DNA of 64,000 nt from the NCBI RefSeq assembly GCF_002878395.1, contig NC_061111.1, positions 29,918,480 to 29,982,479 on the forward strand, read 5' to 3'. Within the stretch, counting starts at the first letter, position 1. Each line of letters opens with the position of its first letter. This DNA comes from Capsicum annuum. Its lineage: Eukaryota; Streptophyta; Magnoliopsida; Solanales; Solanaceae. Below, in pieces: positions 46,647 to 57,155 of the stretch. The notes beneath the pieces are model-generated. The model was given only the letters and a program-made list of their open reading frames with translations, was not told the DNA's origin and did no database searches. A program made the position numbers and the translations under genes.

Positions 46647-47989
46647 AAACCCTCAACTTAAAACAATTGCTTGTCCTCAAGCAACTCAACAAAACTAAGA
46701 GAATAGAAAGTATATTTGGCAGTTAATTATCCATATCATCTCAAAAAACTTTCACCTCTCCCAGGTTAGTCAATTTAAGAACAATTAAGAACACCAAATC
46801 AACACACATAAATCAACATACGACATTAATTCAACTACATTAACCATGCATATACCAGTATTACACTCTCCAAACAAGTTAGCAACTAGAAACATATCTG
46901 GTGTGCCCTCACAATAAAGAAATCCTCCTCATATCATATCAATAATCCTATATGTAACCATAGGGACAATCAAAAACTCACTCTCAGAACAAATTTCCAA
47001 CTAATGTATGCGATGTACCATAGGCTTTCCCTTATTTTCATTACCCAGATCTTCAGATAGGTCAGCCAGGATCACTATAGGTCTTTTCTTAGGCGTGTGA
47101 TGTAGGTTAGGGGCTGATATGATAATCTATGGTATTTAAACTGACTAAGCCTCCTTGATACTACACTATATTTTTGGGATTTCACTTATTAGCCTTTTCC
47201 ACTCTTCTCTTTTATTGATCACACTTATTAAGGCTGGGTGCGGTCTTTTCCATAATCACTTATTCTTTTTCATAATTTTTTTTCTTTCTCTTTTCCTCCC
47301 CACTCAGCTTTTTTTATTCTTTTCTTTTATGCTACCTTTCATCATACTTATTCTCTATCACACACCCCTATGATAGCCACCCTCAACTTAGGCCATTTTT
47401 TTAAGTCAAGGTAAACAGTGTCCAAGAAGGACCAGGGGCAAAATAGGTTTATTGTGATCTAAATGGGAAGGTGACAGGTGTCATAAAAAAATAGGCTAAT
47501 CAAGATCAAAACATCGATCACAGGGAAATATGCACATAGGGAAGGTCATTTAAGCTAAAGTGAGCTCATATCAAAACGGCCTATGTCTTTTCCTAACCCC
47601 TATCCTTCAATCTAGGTAAGACTAACCGGGCAAGTTTTGGCTTTAGCATACAGAAGGAACTAAGTAGCGTCTCACACATACTTGACACATATGTATATCA
47701 TAATCTACTACTTATTCAGTTCATGCAGCTATTTAGCAATGATTATTGTGTTACTATAATTAATGCCATACAAAGATGCACAGTGGTCACACTTAAATGA
47801 AAATCACACAATTATAGAAGTAGACTACTTGAAGAGGCGTACCAAAATCACAAAACAATTCAACTGCCTCAAGTACAAGTATTTCTCCTAGTCGGCTACA
47901 AAATTTTACAACAACAATTTACCATACACCCTCAACTAAAAATAAAAAAAATCTAAACTTACGATTAGAGTATACCTGGAATAGATCGA
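46647..47989 (-). other. A 3' untranslated region
   Basis: No gene. The coding-strand tract AAGTTGAGGG, preceded by 'gcttgaggacaagcaatt', adjoins the 3' LTR. A T/C-rich stretch lies at 47230-47340. 47650-47950 matches 55290-55560 of B, showing common descent of the two internal regions. Confidence 0.65.
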
Positions 47990-50117
47990 TCCCGAGGGTC
48001 ATGCATTCCTGACTCTGCTGCCACATCCTTAGCTGCCCTATCTCTATTAGGAGCCTTGCTCTATTCTGGTGTAGCTGATCTATCAGTCTTTAAAGGCCTT
48101 CTAGTAGAGGCCCCTGCAGCTCATGCTTAGATGGCTTTTTCTCCCATCTCTTTTTGTTCACTAAGGACTCAATCCTCGCCTTCTTCATATCTTCTTTTTC
48201 AAACTTCTTTCTTACCCTCTTCTTTATTTTTTTTTCTTCATCACTATCGGGTTTCTCTCTTACCTTTGACTTTCTTCTCACCTTTCTTCTTCTTTTTCTT
48301 CACAGGATCCTCTGTGAGATCAAGCATCTGGATTTCTCCCTCAGACGTCTGAGCTGCCAAATCTGCTAACATTATAAAATGGTGTTGTTATAGCTTCCAA
48401 ACATCCACCTTTACTTTGTCTAGGTTTAATCTAAATAATGCCATCTCTGGAGTTGATCTCTCTTTCGATTATGCGTTGAAGTGATTCTCTAATTCATCAA
48501 TTCGACTCGATAGAGACTTTTAAGGCTCGAGTGCAGCCTTAACCCTCTTATCCACTGCAGCCGCAAATTGCTTGTCAAAGAGTTTAAGCTTAGCCTCATA
48601 CCACTTGGACTGCTTTGCTAGTCTTCTGAAATTTATAGGGTTGAAGGAAAATTCTGTTATAGTCACCGAAGCAGAAGGGTCTGTCTCAGCTCTAAACACT
48701 GGACCTGCACGTTCTGAAGATGTTAGTGGTGCAGCCTCGGAATCTTGTACTTCTATATTAGGCACCGAGCTGGTACCTATAACTGGTGGATCAGCTAGAA
48801 TCTCTGCAGCGCTGTCAAGCATTAGGCTCGACTGATTTTCCTCATTTTGGAAAGGATTGTGGGTCTTCATAGCAAGGATTTCTTCTTCTAACCCTACAAT
48901 CTTGGGCATATTGGCTTCCCTACACAACCTTATAATCAAACAAGGGAAGAGTATGTTGTATCAGACCTTGAGACCCAAATTTTTATCTCTTCGGCGATGA
49001 TCTCTCTAAAGTTTAATTTGTGGTTAGCCATAAGACTTACGACTAGTATTTCTTTGTCATCCCCGAGGATGTTATCACCAACTATTGGCACCAACTAGGT
49101 ACGTACAATCCCTCACCAAAATCTTGCCTCTGAATTCAGGAAGGCCTTGAGGATTCTTTCACTTTTATTGGTCAGCCATTTTGATTCTACATCAGCTATG
49201 AATGTGGCTACACAAGACCTTTGATTTTCTCAATGCTTCAATCGGGCATAGAAAGTAGGTGAAGTGGACTAAGGAGTGAAGTTTGGGCCATGAAGGAACC
49301 TGTTAATTGTTGCTTCAGAAACATCCACCATTACACCCCGTACTTGGACTTTATCCAACAAAGGTTGGTCAAGTGCTTTCTCCCCTTCTCTACACATGTT
49401 TTCCAAGTGAGCTTGGTATTTTGTATAGAACTCCCTAACTAGTGTAGGGAAAAATGAATTTCCTCCTCTTTTCGTCCATCCCAAATTGTAATCATGAAAT
49501 TTCTACTCCACCTCGAGGTATCTGCTCAACCCTTTAATGATGATTCTCGTCTCTTCAAAAATTGGCCTCTTAACAACCCTTCTGTTAGTTCTGCGAAGCT
49601 CATCAAAGAAAATTTTTTGAGCTTTTGGAATCTGCCACCTAGTGTCGTCTCAAACTTCAGGATTCTTGCATTTAACTATAGTTCCCCTAATCAGAGATTC
49701 TTTCTCGTCTGGTGTCTTGGAAGAAGGTGACTCATTTGATGGTCCCGCGGATTCAGGTTGCCCAGACACATTCTTCTCAAAATCAATATAATCTGAATTA
49801 TGCTCTTCAGATTTAGCATGTTCAGAATCTTATTGCTCAGAGGGCGTCTGCTTAGAAGCTGTGTGTTCAACTGTTGTTGGCTCAGTGTCACTCTTTTCAC
49901 TCTCCTCCACTTTAATTGATGGAGGTGGTGAAGACTTTTTAGGGCTTTTCTTCTTCTTTTGCTTTATGAGCATCGGCTCTTCCTCTTCATAATCAGACTC
50001 TTCGTTGAAGAGTCTCCGAGGTACACTTCCCTTGGTCACTCTCTTCATAGATGTTGAGTTCTTTCCTTTAGGTGCTATTTTATAACTTGTAGCAATACAA
50101 AAACTATTAGTCGACAC
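47990..50117 (-). pseudogene. A extra 3' ORF (putative plant transposon protein type), broken
   Basis: On the coding strand from 50117: a basic/acidic N-terminal part with 'KQKKKKSPKKSSPPPSIKVE' (49830-50117), a core at 49269-49484 with 'FFPTLVREFYTKYQ', 'VQVRGVMVDVSEATINRFLH' and 'GPNFTP', the same family core as F 'LTREFYANW...FFNSFLG'. Then 139 codons at 48520-48939 ('KIVGLEEEILAMKTHNPF' to 'VDKRVKAALEP') and a Lys/Glu-rich tail at 48090-48281. Stops and frameshifts between blocks. Function unknown; the basic patches may be nuclear-localisation-like. Sense orientation relative to gag. Confidence 0.65.
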
Positions 50118-50204
50118 TCAAGAGTATAAACACAAACACATCAATCATTGAAAGTTTCATACCCCTTGAAAGGGCTTATTCATGCTTTAGATCCCAGGTG
50201 TGAG

Positions 50205-50450
50205 GACATTTCTGATAAGCCATCACTAATGTGATAGCTTATCACAAATGTCGTCAGCTCTAAATAGAACCCACAAAATTTTATCAACTTCTGACGACAT
50301 TTCTGATAAGCAGTCACAATTGTGATAACTTATCATGAATATCGTCAGCTCTAAACAGAACCCACAACATTTTGAGAAACCTTTAAAGACATTTTTGATA
50401 AGCTGTCAAGTTGTGATAACTTATCATGAATGTCGTCTGCTCAGGATACA
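50205..50450. repeat. 91-bp tandem repeat of long palindromes in A
   Basis: Three copies start at 50205, 50296 and 50388 ('gacatttctgataagc'-like). The middle copy is a 56-bp imperfect palindrome, 50292-50347, centred on CACAATTGTG, with arms TGACGAcATTtcTGATAAG and its near-inverse. The sequence is the same module found in the LTRs, here inside the element between the post-pol block and the 3' ORF. Confidence 0.85.
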
Positions 50451-51186
50451 ACTCTAAATTGACTTTAACATGCTTTTTAATCTGTTTTCTCCCTAAAACC
50501 CCATTGGTTGTCATTTTTGAGTTGAGCTTGTAAGTCCCAAGCTTTCACAGCAAACCCTAGTTCCTAATTTTTAGTCATTTGCAAGATTACTTGATTCAAG
50601 CTTCTTGGGAACTTGGGTTCTCCTAAGTTTATCACTTACTAATTGACAAGAAGGGCTAGGCTTCGAGCATACCTGGTGGGTTCCTTCACTTTGATTACAC
50701 GAGCAAGAGGAAGTAAAGAAATATTCTTTATTTTCATTACAAACCCACACACACAAGGAAGCTTTCTTTTGTTTTAGTTGGAAACACTTTGAAAAAGGGA
50801 AGAGAATAAACTAAGTATGGAAAGAAAATAAAAATTTAAGTAACATAGAGAAAATAAATGGGAAGGTGGAAAGACAGTGTCTTGGGCCGGGTCGGATCTT
50901 TTTACCTAGGCCCAGGCTTTCAGATAAATTTGGGGGGTTTTTTGTGATGACATTTCTGATAAGCCGTCACAAATGTGATATAGCTTATCAAAAATATTGT
51001 CAGCCTTAACAGACCCCACCTCAGAGCTGATGTCTCTAATGACTAATCTAACGGCTTATCACAATTGTGATAGCCCATCAAAAAAAATGTCTTCAGGAGC
51101 AGTTGGCTGAATACATTGATTCTACCTTTATTGCACTAGAATCTAACTACAAAAATAAAAAATTTGGTGGAACATAAAAAATTTGG
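50451..51186 (-). other. A inter-ORF region
   Basis: No gene. 50940-51080 holds two more palindromic modules (gatgacatttctgataagcc; cggcttatcacaattgtgat). The stretch ends at the post-pol block. Confidence 0.6.
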
Positions 51187-51250
51187 GTTGCCTCCTTATA
51201 GCGCCTGATTTAATGTAGCAGCACGATTTGGTTATCTTGACTACTTAGAC
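51187..51250 (-). promoter_or_regulatory. A post-pol conserved block
   Basis: The coding strand reads 'gtctaagtagtcaagataac', 'atcgtgctgctacattaaat', 'caggcgct', then 'aaggaggcaaccca', aligned with F 20161-20230. The left arm of the hairpin is changed (AAGG for TGGG), so the stem is weakened here. Confidence 0.7.
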
Positions 51251-51768
51251 TTTGCCAAGACAACCTACTGATACCTCTTTACCATCTTCATCGAATATGT
51301 CCATGATTGAGAAAACACTCATCTTTTTATGCTGTGTCATAGATGAGTGTATTTTGAATCGTGCTTATTTATCATTTAGCCTGAACTTCAGCTCATTCAG
51401 CTTCATATCTACGATCACTTTCCTGATGGAAGAATGGTTTCCCTAAGATGATGGGCACTTTGAAATCCACCTCATAGTCTAGGACTACAAAATCAGCAGG
51501 CAAAATATAGTCAGCTACCTTTATGAATACATCATGTAATATGCCCACTGGCTGCTTTACAAAGCTATCTTCCATTACCAATCACATGTTCGTCGGGGTA
51601 GGATCCCTCTAACCCAGTTTCTTGTACACCATAAGTGGCATTAGGTTTATACTGGCTCCCAAATCGCATAGTGCTTTTGTGAAATTCAGGGACCCAATAG
51701 TGCACGGGATGGTAAATGCTCCCGGGTCTGCCTTTTTTTACACTAAAGACCTTATAGAGATAACCCAA
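51251..51768 (-). pseudogene. A protease, truncated
   Basis: The coding strand has the active-site region in a frame near 51650-51690 ([15 protein letters not shown], read from 'aaatcgcatagtgc...'), then 'VKQPVGILHDVFIKVADYIL', 'PADFVVLDYEVDFKVPIILG', 'KPFF' (51393-51581) and 'KMSVFSIMDIFDEDGKEVSV' (~51260-51330). It follows F until just after that point and then stops; no RT entry is present. At least two frameshifts. Confidence 0.75.
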
Positions 51769-53690
51769 TAATGAAAAAGATTATCCTCTGGCTTATGGCT
51801 AACCTTCCATTTCTTCGTGACAAGGTCTTTCATAAACTTCACGTATCCTGGAATTTTCTCAAGTGCCTCAACAAAAGGAACATTTATTGTCAATTGCTTG
51901 AGCATTGCCATGAATTTGCTAAATTTTGCATCATCATTTTTTTTCTTCAAACATTGAGTAAAGGGAGGTGGTGGTTTTGGGATAGTTTTCAACACTACCT
52001 CTTTTTCCTTTTCTTTCTCTTTTTCCGGAGGATCATAAGAATTATCCAATTTTTCAATCTCCATTGGACCTCTTTCTTTTGGTTCATCATCAACTACCTC
52101 ACCAACTACATATTTTCCCACAGAAGGGCCAGGTAATATCATACCACTTCTAGTGGTAATATCTATACATAAGCCATCATTCTGTAAATTTTGGACCATA
52201 TCACTTGGTAATGTTCTGCTCTTCCTCTGGTTAAATGCTGCAAAGAGTTCGCTCATCTGCTGCTCCAACTATTTGATTGCGGTAGAGTGCGAGTTTACCA
52301 ACTAACCAATCGATGATAGATCAATCTTCATGGTAGTCATGCCAGAGTTAGTAGCTTTCACTCCCTTCAACAACTTATCCATCATGTCCTCCATGGACAT
52401 CTTTTCAGAACATATTGTAGCAGCCTTACGATTTCCAGGAGGGACATAGAACCTACACCTATCATTGTTGTTCCTCAAATTTCCATGTTCCCTATCTTTA
52501 TAACAAGGCTTATTGTAATAATTCCGACCTTGATTCCCTTGGCCATTGCCTCGAAAACCCTCTAATTATTAACTTAGTTTGCCTCTTCTTCTACATCAGC
52601 ATCAACTCTATCCTAAGATTCCACATCTTTTACCTTCTCAGTCTTACCTGATAGCAAGTGGTTAGTTAGAAAGTCTATCTGCATTTTAAGTTGAGCCATG
52701 TCTTGGTCACGATCCTCATCTCTTCTACGTTGTTCCATAGTAATACCCCCAGACACAGTGGGGCTAGGTAGCACAGAGTCTCTGGTATGCCATGCCTAAC
52801 TCTGTTTGGGCATTTATTCTAGCATCTCTGAAGCCTCTGGGAATGTAAGATCAATAAACAAACCACGAGAAGCATTATCTAAATTGGATTTTTCACAGAG
52901 TTAAGAGCCTTGTGCAAAGTCTCCATAAAATGTATGTCTGTCATATTGTGGTTCGGACACTATGCCAGCTCTTTCTTGAATCTTTCCCAAGTTTCATGCA
53001 AAGTTGCTGATCTCATCCCCCAACTGTACCCTTCTAGAATGCGGAAAGAACCTTTCTAAGAAAGCTCCTTCTAGCTGCCTCTAGTTGGTTATAGAATCGG
53101 GTGTCAGCACATTTAGCTATAAAGTTGCCTCCCCAGATAGAGACAACAGAAACAATCTCAACCGGATAGCATTCTTGCCCACTCATGGGTTATCAAAAGA
53201 TTTACAGATGCTGACAAAATTAACTATATGCAGGTTTGGGTCATCCCCAAGAAGGTCACCAAACAAGCCTTTTAGATTGAGGAGTTGAATCATAGTACTC
53301 GTAATGTTGAATTTATCCCTAAGTGCCAATAGTGGAGGAATGATTGCACCCATTGCACCTACTCTGTCCATTCTATCATCATCATCATTGAGGTCATACT
53401 GGATCGGCTGGTACTCTTTTCTTTCTCAGAACGGATGGTATTTGTTAATATTACGTTGTACTGGTGCAGCTACTTGCTCTGCATGCTTTGGGTTACCGGG
53501 ATTTAGCAACTCCTCGCCTATCAAATCTTCATCCTCAGGACTTTTATATCATGATTTTTGACCGAGATTTTGCACATTCTCTTGAGCTTTAGCTAAGGCT
53601 GCCAATCTACCAGCCTCTTGCTGTTCTGCCATTTTTCCAATTCGTTGTGGTTCCATATTAAGTGGTAATAATGGTTCTCCAGAAATTCTG
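51738..53690 (-). pseudogene. gag: A gag (Athila type), broken
   Basis: The coding strand starts near 53680 with 'MEPQRIGKMAEQQEAGRLAA' and 'LAKAQENVQNLG', the N-terminus lost from F. It continues 'GEELLNPGNPKHAEQVAAPV', '[20 protein letters not shown]', 'LKGLFGDLLGDDPNLHIVNF' (53183-53371), a capsid part to about 52800, 'YVPPGNRKAAT' (~52430) and 'ITTRSGMILPGPSVGKYVVG' in a 176-codon stretch at 51738-52268. Numerous stops. Order and sequence match F gag. It could have been supplied to particles only when intact. Confidence 0.85.
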
Positions 53691-53806
53691 GTTCTTTGCA
53701 TACACCACAAAGATCCTACAATAAACAAAAACAATAAATAAACGTAAAACTAGAAAGCTTCACTAACAGCCAATTATCGCACCCAACTTCAATTTACAAT
53801 TGTATT

Positions 53807-53824
53807 CCCCGACAACAGCTCCCA
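53807..53824 (-). other. A primer-binding site (tRNA-Asp-like)
   Basis: The coding strand TGGGAGCTGTTGTCGGGG lies 3 bases after the 5' LTR. It resembles the TGGCGCCGTTGCCGGGG site that Athila elements share with tRNA-Asp, with several changes. Confidence 0.6.
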
Positions 53825-53827
53825 TTT

Positions 53828-55291
53828 TAATCACGCTCAAAATACACCTATCTAATGAGAATATAAGCGATCATTGTCAATATAAAATCCAACTAGGTTG
53901 GGTTCGAATCCCATAGGAAATATGGTGTGAACTTAAGTCGTTTGCAATTTAATCAACTAATAGTTGGATGTTTCCTGAAATGGGTTATTTTAGTTTAGCA
54001 AGTAATTGTTGGTCACTTTAGTTATAGTGTTTGTAATCAAGAGTTTATGAAAAAACTAGAATTATGTTCACTAAGGGTTTTAGTACTTGACAGATGCTAA
54101 TGGTGGTTCAAAACTCTCACAGTAGATAGGACAACAAGTTAACTTTATCGAAGTTATGCCTAAATGTCTCTCGACCTACTTAAGTAGTTAATTACCTAAT
54201 CCTCTCAGACTTTGGGAATTTATACTCATGACCAGATTTTACCTTAGATTAATCAACCTTGTTACAACGTCAATTATTAAATGAAAGTTTTCCCACTATA
54301 TTTGATTTCTTTCTCAAGAAAATCAAAGTAGGTGTTATCAATCGTTTTCAACCAATAGACTATAGTTAAAACCTAAGAATCATCAAGGAGTCCTACCACC
54401 TTTTGAATCTTTAACACTCAACACCTTATCAAGACTTAACCCAAGATCCCATAATTCAGGTTAAACGAATCTAGCCACTCATGATGTAATAATCCAAACA
54501 ACTAGTTATATTCATGATTCAAAAGATAAACTTACCACAAGATGAATAAAAACTAGAGATTCTCAAATTAGATCACAATAGTAATCCCAAAATAGTGATG
54601 ATAATCTCTTCAAAGTAATTACTTGTTTAAGCCAAGAAACTAGAGAGAGAAAATATCAAAATACGTGTCTCTGAAAGATGTTCGGAACCCTCAAGAAAAC
54701 CCTCAATAAGACTTTAAATAGTTCATCCTAAATAAGGAAACCAAATCACAGAGTTTAATAATTTCTCAAATTAGGTGACGACATTCGTGACAACCTATCA
54801 GGAGGCTGACGACTTATCACAAATGTCGTCAACTCCTCTTTCCTTTTGATACTTGCTGCTTTAGGCTGGAGACAAACTGTGACATCCTATCAACTTTTTG
54901 ATGACTTATCACGAATGTCGTCAAGTCTCCACCTCAGCTCTCATGTTCTGCCTTAGGCTGATGGAAATTTTGACGACCTATGAGCTCCTTAACGGCTTAT
55001 TACAAAATGTCATCACAACTCTCAACCCAGGTGCATTCTCTATCCGAGGCTGATGATGAAGCTGATATCTTATCATAGGTCTGATGACTTATCATAAATG
55101 TCGTCATCCAACTTCTCTTCGAATTACTTCAGATTTCAACTCCTTTGTTTCCATCCTTGTTGGTTATCTTGCATCATAGCTTCTACTGTAAAATCAAACA
55201 TATAACAATCAAAAATTATAAAAGTTGCTTAAGACTTTGCAATTATTCTTAGTTAAAAGCCTCAAATGTGTTATCATTAGCTCACACATCA
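53828..55291 (-). mobile_element. A 5' LTR
   Basis: 1464 bases. Coding-strand start TGATGTGTGAGCTAATG at 55291, end near 53828 with a changed terminus (GATTA for TATCA). A palindrome cluster lies at 54770-55120. Same U5 box type as F ('ggttgggttcgaatcccata' on the plus strand near 53898). Confidence 0.85.
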
Positions 55292-55812
55292 GGAAGTAGG
55301 TAGTATCTCTCACACACATGGCACAAAGGTACATCATAAGCTACTACCCATTCTGTTCATGCAATTGTTTAGCGATGGTTATCATGTCACTAGTACTAAT
55401 GCCATAACAAGATTCACAGTGGTCACACATAAATATAAATCACACAGTTATAAAATAGACCTTAGGAGAGGTGTTCAAAAACAAATAAAAACATGTTAAC
55501 TACCTAAGGTACTTGTATTTCTCCTAGTCAACTACAACATTTTACAAAAAATCATAGTAAACTATCTATAGAAGATGTTGATGCTCCTAAACATGACGGA
55601 TCTAGTAGGAACAAGACTCCGAGAAAAAGAGGCACGACAACAAAAACCCCAAGTGGACATCAACTCCCACAAGTAGCCCCGCCCTCAATTGAAAATCATG
55701 CAATGTCCCCAATACGTCAAACCAAAACGAGAGAGTTAGAAACATACCTATGGAACCATGGGTGCGAAGATCTAATGCCAATCATATAATACGAATACAA
55801 AAAACAAAATAC
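55292..55812 (-). other. B internal region after the post-pol block
   Basis: No gene is seen. Starts with GGAAG, the right copy of the A target duplication. 55290-55560 matches the A 3' region at 47650-47950. 55560-55800 holds purine-rich non-coding sequence. Confidence 0.55.
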
Positions 55813-55880
55813 CTTGGGTTACCTCCCAAGAAGCGCCTGATTTAATGTTGCGGCACGACTAGGTTATCTTTACTACTCAG
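55813..55880 (-). promoter_or_regulatory. B post-pol-type conserved block with perfect hairpin
   Basis: The coding strand has 'tctgagtagtaaagataacc', 'gtcgtgccgcaacattaaat', 'caggcgcttcttggg', then a hairpin CTTGGG-aggtaa-CCCAAG (55813-55830), a 6-bp perfect stem. B has no pol, yet keeps this block. Confidence 0.75.
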
Positions 55881-57003
55881 AATTCATTAAGATACCTTAA
55901 AATTGCTTCATCCCTTATCCCTCCACTTAGACGATTTAAATCATCGGCCCATCTTTCGATCTTTATATCTTTTAGGTGTGTTGGGAAAATGTGAGAGTAA
56001 GATAATGAAAGTTCTATCACGCCACTTCGAAGACTTGAACCACTTACCAAATTTTGCACAGAACTTTTATTTGGGCTCATTTGGAAATGGTGAGAATCTT
56101 AAAAAGCCAATAAATGCACATCGATCTTTAAGCTTCTTGGCCTTCAAGATTGGGGTTGTATTATACCCTTTCAGTATGACAAACTCCAGAATGTAGGAAT
56201 TTTCCTCCTTATTTCAAAAATTCATCATTTGCTTGGGTGATTCGACTTTCATCACATCCACCAAGCATAATGTTGAAAAGTGATTTGAGTGAGGTTTTAT
56301 CCCTAATTTTGGATTTGCATCCTTCTAGACCTCTTCACCCCGAATTGGGCTAGGGTCTTTATAAGAGATTGGCTTGATTTCTTTTTTTTCCTGTAGCACC
56401 ATTTCCTTAATCTTGGCATCATCTCTCATATTTGGTTTGGTTGGTTGGGAAATCACCGAGGGTTGCTTATTATCAAGATCAACATCAATATAGGGTTCTT
56501 CCTCCTCATCTTCAAACTCTATCATTTCTTTAAATGATTCCACAGACAAGATATCATCTAAACATAATATAGAAGAATGCTTGGAATGATTGATTTGTAT
56601 ATCCATCTCCTCATGAATGATTGACTTCATGTCTTGAAGCATATGACATATGATATCATACCTTTCTTTCTGGAGATCCAATATTAGTTGAAACATAGCT
56701 TCAATGCCACTCTTTTTGGTGCTTCATTATTACTTTTCTTGACCATAAGACCTATCAAATCATAAGAAGAACTAGAATTTGGGTTAGCGTAATAGGGGGA
56801 GAGGAAATTTAGGCAATCACTCCAATGTCCACTTGACCACCACATAAAGAATAATCATAATCCTGGTGGGATATATATGGAGCACACATCTCTCTCCGGG
56901 AGCATATCTAAAATCTTGCCAAATATAAGTCCATCACAATATGAACATGGATCGTCAAGATAAGATTTCCAACCACAAAGCTCATGTTCATTCCATGATG
57001 CCA
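55877..57003 (-). pseudogene. B unknown ORF with acidic repeated module
   Basis: I do not recognise this product. The coding strand begins at ATGGCATCATGGAATG (57003) with a Cys-containing stretch 'HELCGWKSYLDDPCSYCDG', then stops and shifts. The longest open part (56325-56696, 123 codons) reads 'MFQLILDLQKERYDIICHML' and on to an acidic run Glu-Asp-Glu-Glu-Glu-Glu. A module 'SSILCLDDILSVESFKEMI' near 56540 recurs as 'STLCLVDVMKVESPKQMMNF' near 56230. The last part (55877-56080) runs into the post-pol block. The Cys pattern at the start could be a remnant of a Gag-like protein. Sense to the LTRs. Confidence 0.5.
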
Positions 57004-57133
57004 TAGTAATAAGTAATCTAAAATAAAAATCTACCTAACACAAAAAATAAAAGAAAACTAAAAACAAATATTTACAAGTTTGAATTCAAGCAAGTAGGCT
57101 AAAATTCCAAACCAACTCAATACGCTAAATTGT

Positions 57134-57151
57134 TCTCCGACAACTGTGCCA
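57134..57151 (-). other. B primer-binding site (tRNA-Asp-like)
   Basis: The coding strand TGGCACAGTTGTCGGAGA lies 4 bases after the 5' LTR, a diverged form of the Athila tRNA-Asp-type site. Confidence 0.6.
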
Positions 57152-57155
57152 TTTT

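Larger units (their letters stand above)
45151..55291 (-). mobile_element. A element, Athila-like gag-protease-3'ORF type, 10.1 kb
   Basis: LTRs 45151-46646 (3') and 53828-55291 (5'). On the coding strand: primer site, gag, protease, post-pol block, palindrome repeats, the extra 3' ORF, 3' UTR. RT, RNase H and integrase are absent: the sequence passes from the protease tail straight to the post-pol block. Flanks GGAAC (45146-45150) and GGAAG (55292-55296) differ by one base and fit a 5-bp duplication in B. It would need pol from a relative such as F. Confidence 0.8.

Noticed and set aside
48090..48281. Lys/Glu-rich ORF as an independent gene
   Set aside because: It lies in order at the end of the A 3' ORF and is best read as its tail.
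48131..48369. Phe/Ser-rich plus-strand frames
   Set aside because: Antisense shadows of the Lys/Glu-rich minus-strand coding tail.
56325..56696. cellular acidic protein gene
   Set aside because: It lies between the B 5' LTR with primer site and the B post-pol block, in sense with them, so it belongs to B.
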